61,829 nucleotides of DNA from an uncultured Pelagibacteraceae bacterium (GCA_902595625.1 CACJQQ010000007.1:1-61829); one strand, 5' to 3'. Shown: positions 28,523 to 37,476, numbered from the stretch's first letter. The notes: generated by a model from the letters alone, not told the origin. Numbers and translations: made by a program.

Positions 28523-29248
28523 AATTTGACTTAAGAAAAGTTTTGTACGGTCTGATTTAGGATTTTCAAAAAATTCTTTTGTTTTAGCTCTCTCTACGAT
28601 TTTACCTTCATCCATAAAAATCATGTAGTCAGCAACTTCTTTAGCAAAACCCATTTCGTGTGTTACAACTATCATGGTCATTCCGCCTTTTGCCAAATCA
28701 ACCATTACATCCAAAACTTCTTTAATCATTTCAGGATCTAATGCAGATGTTGGTTCATCGAATAACATTATTTTAGGTTCCATACACAAAGCTCTTGCAA
28801 TTGCAGCACGCTGCTGTTGACCACCTGAAAGTTGTCCAGGGAATTTTAAAGCTTGATCATCAATTTGAACTCTTTTTAAATTATTCATTGCTATTTCTTC
28901 AGCCTGTTTTTTTGGAAGTTTTTTTACCCATATAGGTGCCAAAGAACAATTATCTAAAATAGATAAGTGAGGAAATAAATTAAATTGTTGAAATACCATT
29001 CCAACTTCAGCTCTAATTTTTTCAATATTTTTTGTACTTTCAGAAAGTTCTGTACCATCAACGATAATATTTCCCTCTTGATGCTCTTCTAGTCTATTAA
29101 CACACCTAATTAAAGTTGACTTACCGGATCCAGATGGCCCACATATAACAATTTTTTCTTGTGGGGCCACTTCAAGATTTATGTCTTTTAGTACCTGAAA
29201 CTTATCAAACCATTTATTTACATTTTTGAGTTCAATTATTTTCGACAT
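28517..29248 (-). CDS. aapP: General amino-acid ABC transporter, ATP-binding protein
   Basis: Energises the polar amino-acid importer. The 243-residue ATPase has Walker [10 protein letters not shown] at 37-45, signature [12 protein letters not shown], Walker [13 protein letters not shown] and switch-His VTHEMGFA, all canonical for the GlnQ/AapP class. It is last in aapJ-aapQ-aapM-aapP (yhdWXYZ in some annotations), 4 bases after aapM. Its stop lies inside the 6-base overlap with cysK. Confidence 0.95.
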   Translation of the reverse strand: MSKIIELKNVNKWFDKFQVLKDINLEVAPQEKIVICGPSGSGKSTLIRCVNRLEEHQEGNIIVDGTELSESTKNIEKIRAEVGMVFQQFNLFPHLSILDNCSLAPIWVKKLPKKQAEEIAMNNLKRVQIDDQALKFPGQLSGGQQQRAAIARALCMEPKIMLFDEPTSALDPEMIKEVLDVMVDLAKGGMTMIVVTHEMGFAKEVADYMIFMDEGKIVERAKTKEFFENPKSDRTKLFLSQIL

Positions 29249-29252
29249 AATA

Positions 29253-30506
29253 TTATCTTTCTGTGCTTAATTTTTTCTCTAAATTCTGGCTATATCTACT
29301 CATTGCATAACATATTACCCAGAAAACTAAACCAGCAAAAACATAACCTTCCATTGCCATTCCAAGCCATTTAGGATTAGTTTTTGCTAAACCTATCATA
29401 CCTGCTAATTCCATCAACCCTACAACGAAAATTAATGGTGTGTCTTTTACTAAAGCTAGAAGAGTATTTGCTATTCCAGGTATCACTAATTTAAGCGCTT
29501 GAGGCAATATTATGAGAGCATTCATTCTCCAATAACCCATACCTAAAGATTTAGCAGCTTCATATTGACCTTTTGGTAATGCTTGCAGCCCTCCTCTTAC
29601 AACTTCTGCCATATAAGCCGCTTCGAACAATGTAATTGCAATCAAAACTCTAATTAATTTATCAATAAAAGTACCATCAGGTAGAAACATAGGAAACATA
29701 ACGGCTGACATAAATAAAACTGTAATTAAAGGAACTCCTCTCCAAAGTTCTATAAAACCTATAGAAATATATTTGATTGCTGGTAAAGAAGATCTTCTTC
29801 CTAGGGCTAAAATTACACCAATTGGAAAACAAAAAAGTATTGCAAAAGCAGAAATAATAAAAGTTAATGAAAGACCTCCCCAAGCTGCACTTTCAACATA
29901 CTCAAGCCCAAAACTTCCACCTGAAATAAGCTTAATTCCTAAGAATGGAAAAACAAATACCAGGAATAAGATAAAGTATTTTTTAAGTTTTTCAGATACG
30001 AAAAATGAAACTCCTACAACAGAGAATAAGATTAGAAAAGCTGTATTTATTCTCCATTGCTCTGCATCAGGATAAAGTCCATACATGAACCTATTAAACC
30101 AAACTTTTATAAAAACCCAACAAGCACCATCACCTGTGCAATCATCTTTTGAATTACCTACAAAATTAGCCTCTAAAATAAACCAGTCCAACATTGGAGG
30201 AATAGATTTTATGATAATAAAAATTGTGAAAAGTGTTAATAAAGCATTAAAATTATTAGAATTGATATTTTTATTTAAAACATCTAAAGGACGAACACCG
30301 CTAAATTCAATTCTGATAAGGTAGAAACCAATAAATCCTAGTATTAGTGGTAAAAAATAGCTTAATTGAGAAGGCAAAAAACCCATTAAATTAAAATTAA
30401 AAAAAGCATTTATAAAAACATCTAAAAAACTTAAAGAGACAAGGAATAAACCTATAGGAACATAAGTTTTAATATTATCTTTTGAAGGTTTTGCAATTAA
30501 ATTCAT
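29253..30506 (-). CDS. aapM: General amino-acid ABC transporter, permease AapM
   Basis: One of the two membrane subunits of the amino-acid importer. The 417-residue protein is multi-spanning with an unusually long N-terminal half, as in Rhizobium AapM. The C-terminal HisMQ-type permease domain has the EAA loop ([18 protein letters not shown]) and [18 protein letters not shown] Cys pair ([12 protein letters not shown]) is in the extracytoplasmic region. It overlaps the aapQ stop by one base. Confidence 0.93.
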   Translation of the reverse strand: MNLIAKPSKDNIKTYVPIGLFLVSLSFLDVFINAFFNFNLMGFLPSQLSYFLPLILGFIGFYLIRIEFSGVRPLDVLNKNINSNNFNALLTLFTIFIIIKSIPPMLDWFILEANFVGNSKDDCTGDGACWVFIKVWFNRFMYGLYPDAEQWRINTAFLILFSVVGVSFFVSEKLKKYFILFLVFVFPFLGIKLISGGSFGLEYVESAAWGGLSLTFIISAFAILFCFPIGVILALGRRSSLPAIKYISIGFIELWRGVPLITVLFMSAVMFPMFLPDGTFIDKLIRVLIAITLFEAAYMAEVVRGGLQALPKGQYEAAKSLGMGYWRMNALIILPQALKLVIPGIANTLLALVKDTPLIFVVGLMELAGMIGLAKTNPKWLGMAMEGYVFAGLVFWVICYAMSRYSQNLEKKLSTER

Positions 30507-31681
30507 TATTTTTCCTTAATTGCCATTTTTTTATTGTACCAATTCATAAATATAGAAATTGAGATACTTAAAGTTAAGTAAGTAAGCATAGTGATCGAAA
30601 TTATTTCAATAGCTCTACCAGTTTGCATTAAGGCAGTTCCCGCAAAAACTAATACTATATCTGGATAAGCAATTGCAGCTGCTAATGAGGAATTTTTTGT
30701 TAAATTTAAATACTGATTTGTAGTTGGTGGAATAATTATTCTCAATGCTTGAGGCATAACTACAAGTTTTAAAATTTGATTTTTATTTAATCCTATACTT
30801 GCTGCAGCTTCTTTTTGACCTTTACCAACGCCCAAGATTCCAGCTCTTACATTTTCTGCAATGAATGTAGCTGTGTACATTGATAAAGCTAAAGCTAATG
30901 CTATTAGCTCTGGGATAATGCTAACACCACCTGCATAGGTAAAGACTGTTGGGGAAAGTTGTTTTAAAACAGGGTATTCAAAAGTAAGGGATACTCCAAG
31001 AAAAAGAAATGTGATTAAAGGTATTAATATTAATGTTGTTAAAGAAATAATAGTTGTTGGTATTTGTTTTCCAAATTGTTCTCTTTGTTTAGTTGCGTAA
31101 GAATTAATAAAATAAATTGCAATAAACGCAGCTATAACTGATAAAAGAAAAATATTAAAATTTGTCCATATAAATTTTGGAACATACCAGCCTTTAATTG
31201 TTAAAAATGAAATATCATAAAAACTTATACCATTTTCAGGTAAAGGTAATGCTCTTAATGCTGCAAAGTACCAAAAAAATATTTGTAAAATTAAAGGAAT
31301 ATTTCTAAAAATCTCTACATACCACTCTGCTACTTTAGCAATTAAGTAGTTATCTGATAGTCTAGATATGCCCACTATCACTCCCATAATTGTTGCAAAA
31401 AATATTCCTATTGCTGAGACTAAAATTGTATTTAGTAAACCTACTAAAAATGCCCTTCCATATGAATGTGAGCCATCATATTCGATCATTGAAAATGTAA
31501 TATCAAATGATGCTTCTTGATTTAAAAAACCAAATCCGAAAGATATACCTCTATTGCCCATGTTGATTTGAGCATTAGTCGCAAAATAAATAATAACAGA
31601 TAATAAGGCTAAAACAGTGATTGCTTGAGGGATTAAATCTCTTGCTTTTTTGTTTTCAATATTGAATTTTTTTAAAATCAT
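30506..31681 (-). CDS. aapQ: General amino-acid ABC transporter, permease AapQ
   Basis: Second membrane subunit of the importer, 391 residues, again with an extended N-terminal region before the HisMQ permease domain. The EAA loop is visible (ENVRAGILGVGKGQKEAA) and is followed by the usual MPQALRIIIPP. A terminator-like hairpin lies between it and aapJ, so it is probably made from read-through transcripts at a lower level than the binding protein. Confidence 0.93.
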   Translation of the reverse strand: MILKKFNIENKKARDLIPQAITVLALLSVIIYFATNAQINMGNRGISFGFGFLNQEASFDITFSMIEYDGSHSYGRAFLVGLLNTILVSAIGIFFATIMGVIVGISRLSDNYLIAKVAEWYVEIFRNIPLILQIFFWYFAALRALPLPENGISFYDISFLTIKGWYVPKFIWTNFNIFLLSVIAAFIAIYFINSYATKQREQFGKQIPTTIISLTTLILIPLITFLFLGVSLTFEYPVLKQLSPTVFTYAGGVSIIPELIALALALSMYTATFIAENVRAGILGVGKGQKEAAASIGLNKNQILKLVVMPQALRIIIPPTTNQYLNLTKNSSLAAAIAYPDIVLVFAGTALMQTGRAIEIISITMLTYLTLSISISIFMNWYNKKMAIKEK

Positions 31682-31693
31682 TATTTTGAGAAT

Positions 31694-31726
31694 AAAAAAA
31701 AGGGCCAGATTAATCCAGCCCTTTTT
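31694..31726 (-). terminator. Terminator-like hairpin between aapJ and aapQ
   Basis: On the transcribed (minus) strand the arms are AAAAAGGGC..GAT and ATC..GCCCTTTTT, symmetric over 14 positions apart from two mismatched pairs, ending in a run of eight Ts (31694-31701). It lies in the 59-base gap after the binding-protein gene and 13 bases before the aapQ ATG. It fits a partial terminator or mRNA 3'-end stabiliser that lets aapJ be made in excess of the permease and ATPase. Confidence 0.7.
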
Positions 31727-31740
31727 AATTTTATTAGCAA

Positions 31741-32787
31741 TTATCTTGCTGGTGGTACGTAAAGAATTCCACCTTTAGTCCATAATTGATTAGGACCTCT
31801 ATTAGGTAAAATTCCAGTATCAGCTATGTGTTTTTTATAGCTTTCACCGTAGTTACCAACTTGCTCGATAATTCTTAAGCTCCAGTCATTATCTAGACCA
31901 AAAGCAGCACCTAATTCACCTTCAGAACCAACTAATCTTTTAATAGCTGGGTTCTCAGAGTCTTTTAGGCTAGAAGCGTTTGATGAATTAACACCATACT
32001 CTTCGGCTTCGATCATAGTATTAAGAGACCATCTTACGATATCTTCCCATACTGCATCCCCTTGTCTTACAACAGGACCCAACGGTTCTTTAGAAATCGT
32101 CTCAGGTAATACTTTATGCTCATCTGGATTTGACATTTTAGTTCTTTGTGCCGCTAAACCAGATTTATCTGTAGTGTAAGTATCACATCTTCCAGCATCA
32201 TAAGCTTGAACAACTTCGTCTGCTTTTTCAAACGCAATTGGCTCGTAACTTATGTTTTTTGAATTAAAGAAGTCTCTCATGTTAAGCTCGGTTGTCGTAC
32301 CTGTGTTTGTACAAGCTGAAATACCGTTTTTGAAATCATTCACAGAATTAATTCCAGAATTTTTTCTTACCATGAAACCTTGACCATCATAGAAGTTTAC
32401 ACCAACAAAAGTTAAACCAATGTCAGCATCTCTTGACAATGTCCAAGTAGTGTTACGTGCAAGTACATCGATTTCACCTGATGTTAATGCCGTAAATCTT
32501 TCTTTAGCACTTAACGGAGTGTATTTAACTTTGTCTGCATCACCTAATACAGCTGCAGCAACAGCTCTACATACGTCTACGTCAATACCAGACCAGTTTC
32601 CTGATGCATCAGCATTAGAAAAACCAGGTAGACCTTGTGAAACACCACATTTCACAAAACCAGCTTTCTTAGTATTGTCTAAAGTTTTAGATTTTTTTGA
32701 ACCAGCTCCTCCTCCGCCTTGGCCGCAAGCGACTAAAAGCAAAGATGCAAATCCAATTAAAATCCAAGTTTTGATTGATTTGATCAT
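31741..32787 (-). CDS. aapJ: General amino-acid ABC transporter, substrate-binding lipoprotein
   Basis: Captures L-amino acids in the periplasm for AapQMP. I chose the ATG at 32787 because it yields a clean lipoprotein signal with lipobox LVAC (lipidated Cys21), followed by a glycine-rich linker. The SD-like GAGG lies about 12 bases upstream. The longer frame to 32847 would put coding sequence across the leader palindrome. The 348-residue protein is SBP family 3 (KYTPLSAKERFTALTSGEIDVLARNTTWT). AapJ relatives are often soluble, so membrane anchoring is notable. Confidence 0.93.
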   Translation of the reverse strand: MIKSIKTWILIGFASLLLVACGQGGGGAGSKKSKTLDNTKKAGFVKCGVSQGLPGFSNADASGNWSGIDVDVCRAVAAAVLGDADKVKYTPLSAKERFTALTSGEIDVLARNTTWTLSRDADIGLTFVGVNFYDGQGFMVRKNSGINSVNDFKNGISACTNTGTTTELNMRDFFNSKNISYEPIAFEKADEVVQAYDAGRCDTYTTDKSGLAAQRTKMSNPDEHKVLPETISKEPLGPVVRQGDAVWEDIVRWSLNTMIEAEEYGVNSSNASSLKDSENPAIKRLVGSEGELGAAFGLDNDWSLRIIEQVGNYGESYKKHIADTGILPNRGPNQLWTKGGILYVPPAR

Positions 32788-32828
32788 ATTATTATAATCC
32801 TCTTTAGTTTTATTATTGTTAACAATAT

Positions 32829-32849
32829 TTTTGAAACGATGTTTCAAAA
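32829..32849. promoter_or_regulatory. Perfect 9-3-9 palindrome in the aapJ leader
   Basis: Arms TTTTGAAAC and GTTTCAAAA flank GAT with no mismatch. It lies 41 bases upstream of the aapJ ATG and about 50 bases downstream of the proposed -10. It could be an operator for a dimeric repressor or a small RNA hairpin in the leader. I see no larger folded structure that resembles a known riboswitch. Confidence 0.5.
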
Positions 32850-32901
32850 CGGGTGGATTATTATCTACTTTGGTTCGAATTACAATTTTAAGCAGGTACT
32901 A

Positions 32902-32931
32902 AATATAGCTTGTTTTAAAGAAGGTTTTCAA
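32902..32931 (-). promoter_or_regulatory. Probable aapJ promoter
   Basis: On the minus strand a -35 hexamer TTGAAA (32926-32931) is followed by an 18-base spacer and a -10 hexamer TATATT (32902-32907); each matches the sigma70 consensus at 5 of 6 positions. This predicts a leader of roughly 105-110 bases that includes the 9-3-9 palindrome. The intergenic gap to zapE (168 bases) is one of the longest here, consistent with a major promoter. Confidence 0.5.
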
Positions 32932-32955
32932 CATATATGATAATTCTACTTGTAA

Positions 32956-33993
32956 TTAGGGACTTTTAGTCATCTCAAACATTCTGCTAATAGTTCTTTT
33001 AAAAACTTCAGAATGTTTCCTTGATGAGCTTAAATTATTTAAATTTTCTTCAATAGATAAAGTTAGTATAATTTTTTTTTCATAAAATATATCAATCATA
33101 GTAATAAATCTAAGTTGTTGATTAGAATTTTCATTATTAAATTTTGGGATCTCTTCAATAAATATATGTTTGCAAACTTTTGAAATATTTATGTAATCCT
33201 CGGCCCCTAAATTATTATCGCACAAATCTTTAAACTTAAATCGAGCAATGCCAGAGTAAAAATCATCAATAACAAAATTTCTTCCTTTTGTTGTAACTAT
33301 CTTGCTCTCTTTATTAATGTTTCTAGTAAATTCACGAAATTTTTGATTTATTCTAAAAGAAGTTTTCTCGTTTAATGGAAAAAAGATTTGGTGAAGATTT
33401 TTATTATTTTTTGTTCTATAATCGTCTTTAATTTCTAGTTCTTTTTGTAAAGAAAAGCTTTCTATTATTGAAATGAATGGCAAAAATTGATCTCTCTGAA
33501 GTCCATCTTTATAAAGATCGTGAAGTTTTGTATTGGTAGTAATAATAATCTTTATTTTTTCTTCAAAAATTACTTCAAATAATTTACCCAATATCATTGC
33601 ATCAACTATATTAGTAACCTGAAACTCATCTAAATATATTAAATCATATTTTTTCTTAAGTTCTTTCACAAAAGTGGTTATCGTATTGTTATCTTTCTTC
33701 TCGTGCCTAAAGTTATGAAAATTTATCATGAACTCATTAAAATGTTGTCTATGCTTTTTAATGTCTAATCTATCAAATGCAAAATTCAATAACATTGTTT
33801 TACCTACTCCTACTTCGCCATAAAGGTAAAAACAAAGTTTTTCTTTTTTTTTAAAAAATCTACTTAAAATTGTTTCTTTGTTATCTAAAAATTTTTCTAG
33901 TGAATTAATAATTTTTACTTGTTGTGTGTTTACTTCAAGCTTATTCATTTTACAAAATTCTTTAAATGAATCTTGTAGGAATATTTTAGACAT
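32956..33993 (-). CDS. zapE: AFG1/ZapE-family ATPase
   Basis: AAA+ type P-loop ATPase linked in E. coli to cell division and in mitochondria (Afg1/Lace1) to turnover of membrane proteins. The 345-residue protein has Walker A YGEVGVGKTM at 58-67 and a Walker B-like IYLDEFQVTNIVDA, the family hallmark. The sensor TNTKLHDLYKDGLQRDQF is also typical. It abuts the upstream dehydrogenase gene with no gap (33993/33994) and is the last gene of that run. Confidence 0.9.
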   Translation of the reverse strand: MSKIFLQDSFKEFCKMNKLEVNTQQVKIINSLEKFLDNKETILSRFFKKKEKLCFYLYGEVGVGKTMLLNFAFDRLDIKKHRQHFNEFMINFHNFRHEKKDNNTITTFVKELKKKYDLIYLDEFQVTNIVDAMILGKLFEVIFEEKIKIIITTNTKLHDLYKDGLQRDQFLPFISIIESFSLQKELEIKDDYRTKNNKNLHQIFFPLNEKTSFRINQKFREFTRNINKESKIVTTKGRNFVIDDFYSGIARFKFKDLCDNNLGAEDYINISKVCKHIFIEEIPKFNNENSNQQLRFITMIDIFYEKKIILTLSIEENLNNLSSSRKHSEVFKRTISRMFEMTKSP

Positions 33994-35061
33994 TTAGTTT
34001 ATGTTGGATAAAACTGCTTTTGCACACTCCACTGTGTTACTTGAGCCGTGCAGGTCTTTTGTTCGATTTTCTTTTACAGACAAGGTTTTTTCAATTGAGT
34101 TTAATATAGATTTTGCTGCCTCTTTTTCTCCCAAATGATCAAGCATTAATGCGCCTGACCATATTTGCCCAATTGGATTTGCTATACCTTTTCCAGCAAT
34201 ATCTGGTGCTGAGCCATGAACTGGCTCAAATAATGAGGGATACTTATTTTCTGGATTAATGTTTCCCGATGGTGCAATTCCTATGGTGCCAGTACAAGCT
34301 GGTCCTAAATCTGATAAAATATCTCCAAATAAGTTCGATGCTACCACTACATCAAACCACTCAGGAGTTAAAACAAATCTAGCAGTTAATATATCAATAT
34401 GAAATTGATCAGTTTTGATTTCAGGATAATTTTTTTTCATAATATCAAATCTTTCGTCCCAAAATGGCATTGTAATTGAAATACCATTTGATTTTGTTGC
34501 ATTAGTTACTTTTTTTCTTCCTTTAGATTTAGCTAATTCAAATGCATATTTTTGAACTCTATCAACACCTTGCCTAGACATTATTGTTTCCTGAACGGCA
34601 ATTTCTCTTTCTGTATCCTTGTACATTCTGCCGCCAACCGAGGAATATTCTCCCTCTGTGTTTTCTCTTATTATTAACATATCTATATCGCCCGGTTTTT
34701 TATTTGCTAAAGGACACGGTACTCCATTAAATAATTTCACAGGTCTTAAGTTTACATATTGATCAAATTCTCTTCTAAACTTTAATAAAGATCCCCATAA
34801 ACTTATATGATCTGGTACTTTGGATGGGTCTCCAACCGCGCCAAAAAAAATTGCGTCATGAGATCCAATTTTTTCTTTCCAATCATCGGGAAGCATCTTT
34901 CCGTGTTTTTGATAGTAATCACATGATGCAAATTCAAACTCATCAAACTGAATTTTAAATTGATGTTTTTTAGCAATTTCTTTTAAAATTTTTAAACTTT
35001 CAGGCAGCACCTCTTTACCAATTCCGTCCCCTGCGATTGATGCTATTTTGTAACTTTTCAT
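33994..35061 (-). CDS. Tartrate/D-malate-type beta-decarboxylating dehydrogenase
   Basis: A 355-residue member of the isocitrate/isopropylmalate dehydrogenase family: NAD- and divalent-metal-dependent oxidation plus decarboxylation of a 2-hydroxy acid. It begins with AGDGIGKEVLPE, has the substrate loop RENTEGEYSSVGGRMY characteristic of the TtuC/DmlA branch rather than LeuB, the catalytic Lys in ATKSNG, and the metal site SNLFGDILSDLG. D-malate or tartrate is the likely substrate, but LeuB-like side activity is possible. It overlaps the epimerase gene by 4 bases. Confidence 0.82.
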   Translation of the reverse strand: MKSYKIASIAGDGIGKEVLPESLKILKEIAKKHQFKIQFDEFEFASCDYYQKHGKMLPDDWKEKIGSHDAIFFGAVGDPSKVPDHISLWGSLLKFRREFDQYVNLRPVKLFNGVPCPLANKKPGDIDMLIIRENTEGEYSSVGGRMYKDTEREIAVQETIMSRQGVDRVQKYAFELAKSKGRKKVTNATKSNGISITMPFWDERFDIMKKNYPEIKTDQFHIDILTARFVLTPEWFDVVVASNLFGDILSDLGPACTGTIGIAPSGNINPENKYPSLFEPVHGSAPDIAGKGIANPIGQIWSGALMLDHLGEKEAAKSILNSIEKTLSVKENRTKDLHGSSNTVECAKAVLSNIN

Positions 35062-36038
35062 TTATTTAATTTTTTTTCCCAAACTATACAGCTTTTAACA
35101 ATTTTGCCCAAATTATTAAATTTTGGTTTCCAATTTATAAATTTTTTTAAATTATTGTTAGAAGCTATTATTTTTACTAAATCATTACTTCGTCTTTTGG
35201 TCTCAATAATATTTACTTCTTTTGAGGATTGTCGTTTAAATTCTTTAGCAACTTGTAGTACAGAGATGCCTTTATTATATCCGCAATTTAATATTTTTGA
35301 AATTTTCAATTTATTAATTTTTTCTAAAACTAAATAGTGAATTTGTGCAATATCAGAAACATGAATAAAATCTCTTATGCAAGATCCGTCTTTAGTTTTG
35401 TAATTTGTTCCATAAATTTTTAATTTTGGTTTTTTTTTAAATATTTCTATCGAATAATTCTTAAATAAATGGTCGCTGTTTTTATTAATCAAACCTATCT
35501 TCCCTGATGGGCTAGAGCCAGCAATGTTAAAGTATCTTAATATTCCATAATTAATTTTATTTTTTTTTGCAAAGTTTCTAATCAAATTTTCGGCTTTTAT
35601 TTTTGTTTTACCATAAATACTCTTAGGCTTTATTATTGATTTTTCTGAAACTTTATATTGACCCTCTTTATAAATGGCTGCTGTAGAAGAAAAAATAAAA
35701 TTTTTTACAGTTGTATCTTTACACGCTTCGAGTAAATTTTTAGTTCCTAAAACGTTATTTTTATAATATTTTTTTGGTTTTTTTTGGCCCTCACCAATTA
35801 TTAAATTAGCAGCTAAATGAATTATTGAGTCAATTTTATTTTTTTTAATTATTTTTTTTACTTTACCTTTTCTATGAATATCTAATTTGAAAAATCTTGC
35901 CTTTTTATTAATTAATTTTCGATGTCCGGTAGATAAATTATCTAGTAAAAATACCTTTTTATATTTTTTTAGTAAAATCTCAGCTACGTGGGATCCTATG
36001 TATCCAGCTCCACCCGTAATTAAAACATTTTTGACCAT
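35058..36038 (-). CDS. galE: UDP-glucose 4-epimerase (GalE-like)
   Basis: NAD-dependent extended SDR that inverts C4 of a UDP-sugar for envelope glycans. The 326 residues show GGAGYIGSHVAE at 9-20, the acidic NAD-ribose binder in LLDNLSTGHR, Ser118 in FSSTAAIY, and the catalytic pair Tyr142/Lys146 in IYGKTK. GalE-type features include RYFNIAGSSPSGKIGL. The precise sugar (Glc/Gal or an N-acetylated sugar) cannot be told. It is 7 bases after the mini-GNAT gene. Confidence 0.87.
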   Translation of the reverse strand: MVKNVLITGGAGYIGSHVAEILLKKYKKVFLLDNLSTGHRKLINKKARFFKLDIHRKGKVKKIIKKNKIDSIIHLAANLIIGEGQKKPKKYYKNNVLGTKNLLEACKDTTVKNFIFSSTAAIYKEGQYKVSEKSIIKPKSIYGKTKIKAENLIRNFAKKNKINYGILRYFNIAGSSPSGKIGLINKNSDHLFKNYSIEIFKKKPKLKIYGTNYKTKDGSCIRDFIHVSDIAQIHYLVLEKINKLKISKILNCGYNKGISVLQVAKEFKRQSSKEVNIIETKRRSNDLVKIIASNNNLKKFINWKPKFNNLGKIVKSCIVWEKKLNK

Positions 36039-36045
36039 AATTATG

Positions 36046-36303
36046 TTAAGTTATATTAAACAACTTCTTACCTAAAGGACTTATTGGTTGTTGTGGTACC
36101 AAATCTTTTCCAGTTCTCTCTTTCGTGAGTTTTAAAAGTTTCTTAGCTAAACCTTGTTTTCTAAAGGCAGGGTTTACAAAAATATACTCTACTTCACCTT
36201 TATTATTAAAGCGAATGAAACCTATTGTAGTATTCTTATTTTTAAAGGTTATTACACCATCAATTTCACTTATATCGTAGTTAGATATTTGATTATCAAT
36301 CAT
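36046..36303 (-). CDS. Minimal GNAT-family acetyltransferase
   Basis: An 85-residue protein, about half a normal GNAT. It retains the core strands and the acetyl-CoA pyrophosphate loop NPAFRKQGLAKKLL at 44-57 (RxxGxA form), ending in a short tail with QQPISPLGKKLF. The acceptor substrate is unknown. The ATG lies only 4 bases after the 3' CCA end of tRNA-Arg on the same strand, so there is almost no room for a ribosome-binding site outside the tRNA. A start farther in is possible, but the next codons still look like protein. Confidence 0.7.
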   Translation of the reverse strand: MIDNQISNYDISEIDGVITFKNKNTTIGFIRFNNKGEVEYIFVNPAFRKQGLAKKLLKLTKERTGKDLVPQQPISPLGKKLFNIT

Positions 36304-36307
36304 AAAA

Positions 36308-36384
36308 TGGCGCGCCCTGAAGGATTCGAACCTACGACCCTCGGTTTAGAAAACCGATGCTCTATCCAGCTGAGCTAAGGGCGC
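36308..36384 (-). tRNA. tRNA-Arg (TCT)
   Basis: A 77-base cloverleaf on the minus strand with acceptor GCGCCCT/AGGGCGC, discriminator G and encoded CCA (36308-36310). The D-arm is AGCTCAGCTGGATAGAGC and the T-loop is GGTTCGAATCC. The anticodon loop TTTCTAA gives anticodon TCT, complement at 36348-36350. It decodes AGA/AGG, the dominant Arg codons in this AT-rich genome. The GNAT gene follows 4 bases downstream. Confidence 0.96.
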
Positions 36385-36402
36385 ATGAATATTATCTTTT
36401 AC

Positions 36403-37461
36403 TTAAAAACACACTAGATGGTCAATATAAATCGGTGTTTTAATTCCAAATTTTTCTTCAACCTCATGTTGATGAATATGATGAGAGTGAACAAATACAG
36501 GTATTAAATCATCGTTTTTAGTTTTAAGAGTATAAATGAAATTTGTTCCTCTAAACTTTCTATCAATTATTTCCAATTTTAAATCACTTTTGTCATCATG
36601 TTCTAGATCATCTGGTTGCACTAAAAGTTTAACAGCTGTGCCTTTTTTGTATTTTTTTACAAAATTTCCCTTAATAACCCCTAAACATTTATGTTCCACG
36701 CTACTTTCATCCAAAACCTTAGCATCCACAAGTATACCTCTATTCAAAAAATTAACCACTTCGATTGAGTTTGGATAATGATAAATATTATATGGCGTAT
36801 CAAATTGTTTCATGGTTTGACTTAAAAGTATCCCACAATAATCAGCCATGTAAAACGCCTCATAGGAGTCATGAGTTACTATGATTGTAGTTATTTTTTT
36901 TTCTTTTAAAATTTTTTTTATATTTTGTTGCAATTCAACCTTTAGGCTTTCATCTACATTCGAAAAAGGCTCATCAAGTAAAAGTAAATCTGGTTTTGAC
37001 ATTAATGATCTTGCCAGTGAAACTCTTTGTGCTTCGCCAGCACTTACTTGGTGAGGGTATTTTTCAGCTAAACCTTCTAAATGCAGGAGTTTAATTAATT
37101 CGTCTGACTCAAAGTTATAATTAGCGTTTTTATTTCTTTTTGCACCAAAATTAATATTTTCTAAAATTGTGTAATGTGGGAATAAACTGTTATCTTGAAA
37201 TGAAAGAGCTACATTTCTTTTTTCAGGTTCAACATGATCGATCTCAGATGATAAAAGGTTTCCTTTTAGAAAAATTTTACCTTTAGGAATCTTTTGTAAT
37301 CCAGCAATGGATCTCAAAATTGTTGTTTTTCCTATACCAGAGGGTCCTAAGAGACAAATGATGTCACCTTCATTTTTGATTGTAAGATTAAAATCTAAGA
37401 CTTTATTTTTTTTACTAGCAACAAAAGTTGCGTTATTAATCTCAAGAAAGTTAATAGACAT
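36403..37461 (-). CDS. fbpC: Iron(III) ABC transporter, ATP-binding protein
   Basis: Energises Fe3+ uptake. The 352-residue protein has Walker A GPSGIGKTT at 39-47, Walker B LLLDEPFSNVD and switch-His VTHDSYEA. A C-terminal regulatory (TOBE-like) region begins near 235 with LVQPDDLEHDD. The ABC signature reads VSAGEAQRVSLA instead of LSGGQ, a mild departure. It ends the fbpA-fbpB-fbpC operon, 15 bases after fbpB, and should share its iron control. Confidence 0.9.
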   Translation of the reverse strand: MSINFLEINNATFVASKKNKVLDFNLTIKNEGDIICLLGPSGIGKTTILRSIAGLQKIPKGKIFLKGNLLSSEIDHVEPEKRNVALSFQDNSLFPHYTILENINFGAKRNKNANYNFESDELIKLLHLEGLAEKYPHQVSAGEAQRVSLARSLMSKPDLLLLDEPFSNVDESLKVELQQNIKKILKEKKITTIIVTHDSYEAFYMADYCGILLSQTMKQFDTPYNIYHYPNSIEVVNFLNRGILVDAKVLDESSVEHKCLGVIKGNFVKKYKKGTAVKLLVQPDDLEHDDKSDLKLEIIDRKFRGTNFIYTLKTKNDDLIPVFVHSHHIHQHEVEEKFGIKTPIYIDHLVCF

Positions 37462-37476
37462 ATATGCAATATAATA

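Noticed and set aside
32420-32797. 125-codon plus-strand frame
   Set aside because: Shadow of aapJ on the other strand; no family resemblance.
32788-32847. Longer aapJ frame starting MKHRF
   Set aside because: It would bury the lipoprotein signal 20 residues in and run across the leader palindrome and the SD.
32788-32955. Riboswitch in the aapJ leader
   Set aside because: Only one short hairpin is visible; no conserved glycine, SAM or glutamine aptamer core could be recognised.
36154-36378. Plus-strand 74-codon frame ending GFEPTTLGLENRCSIQLS
   Set aside because: The C-terminal part is the antisense translation of tRNA-Arg, a well-known artefact in databases; the rest is antisense to the GNAT gene.
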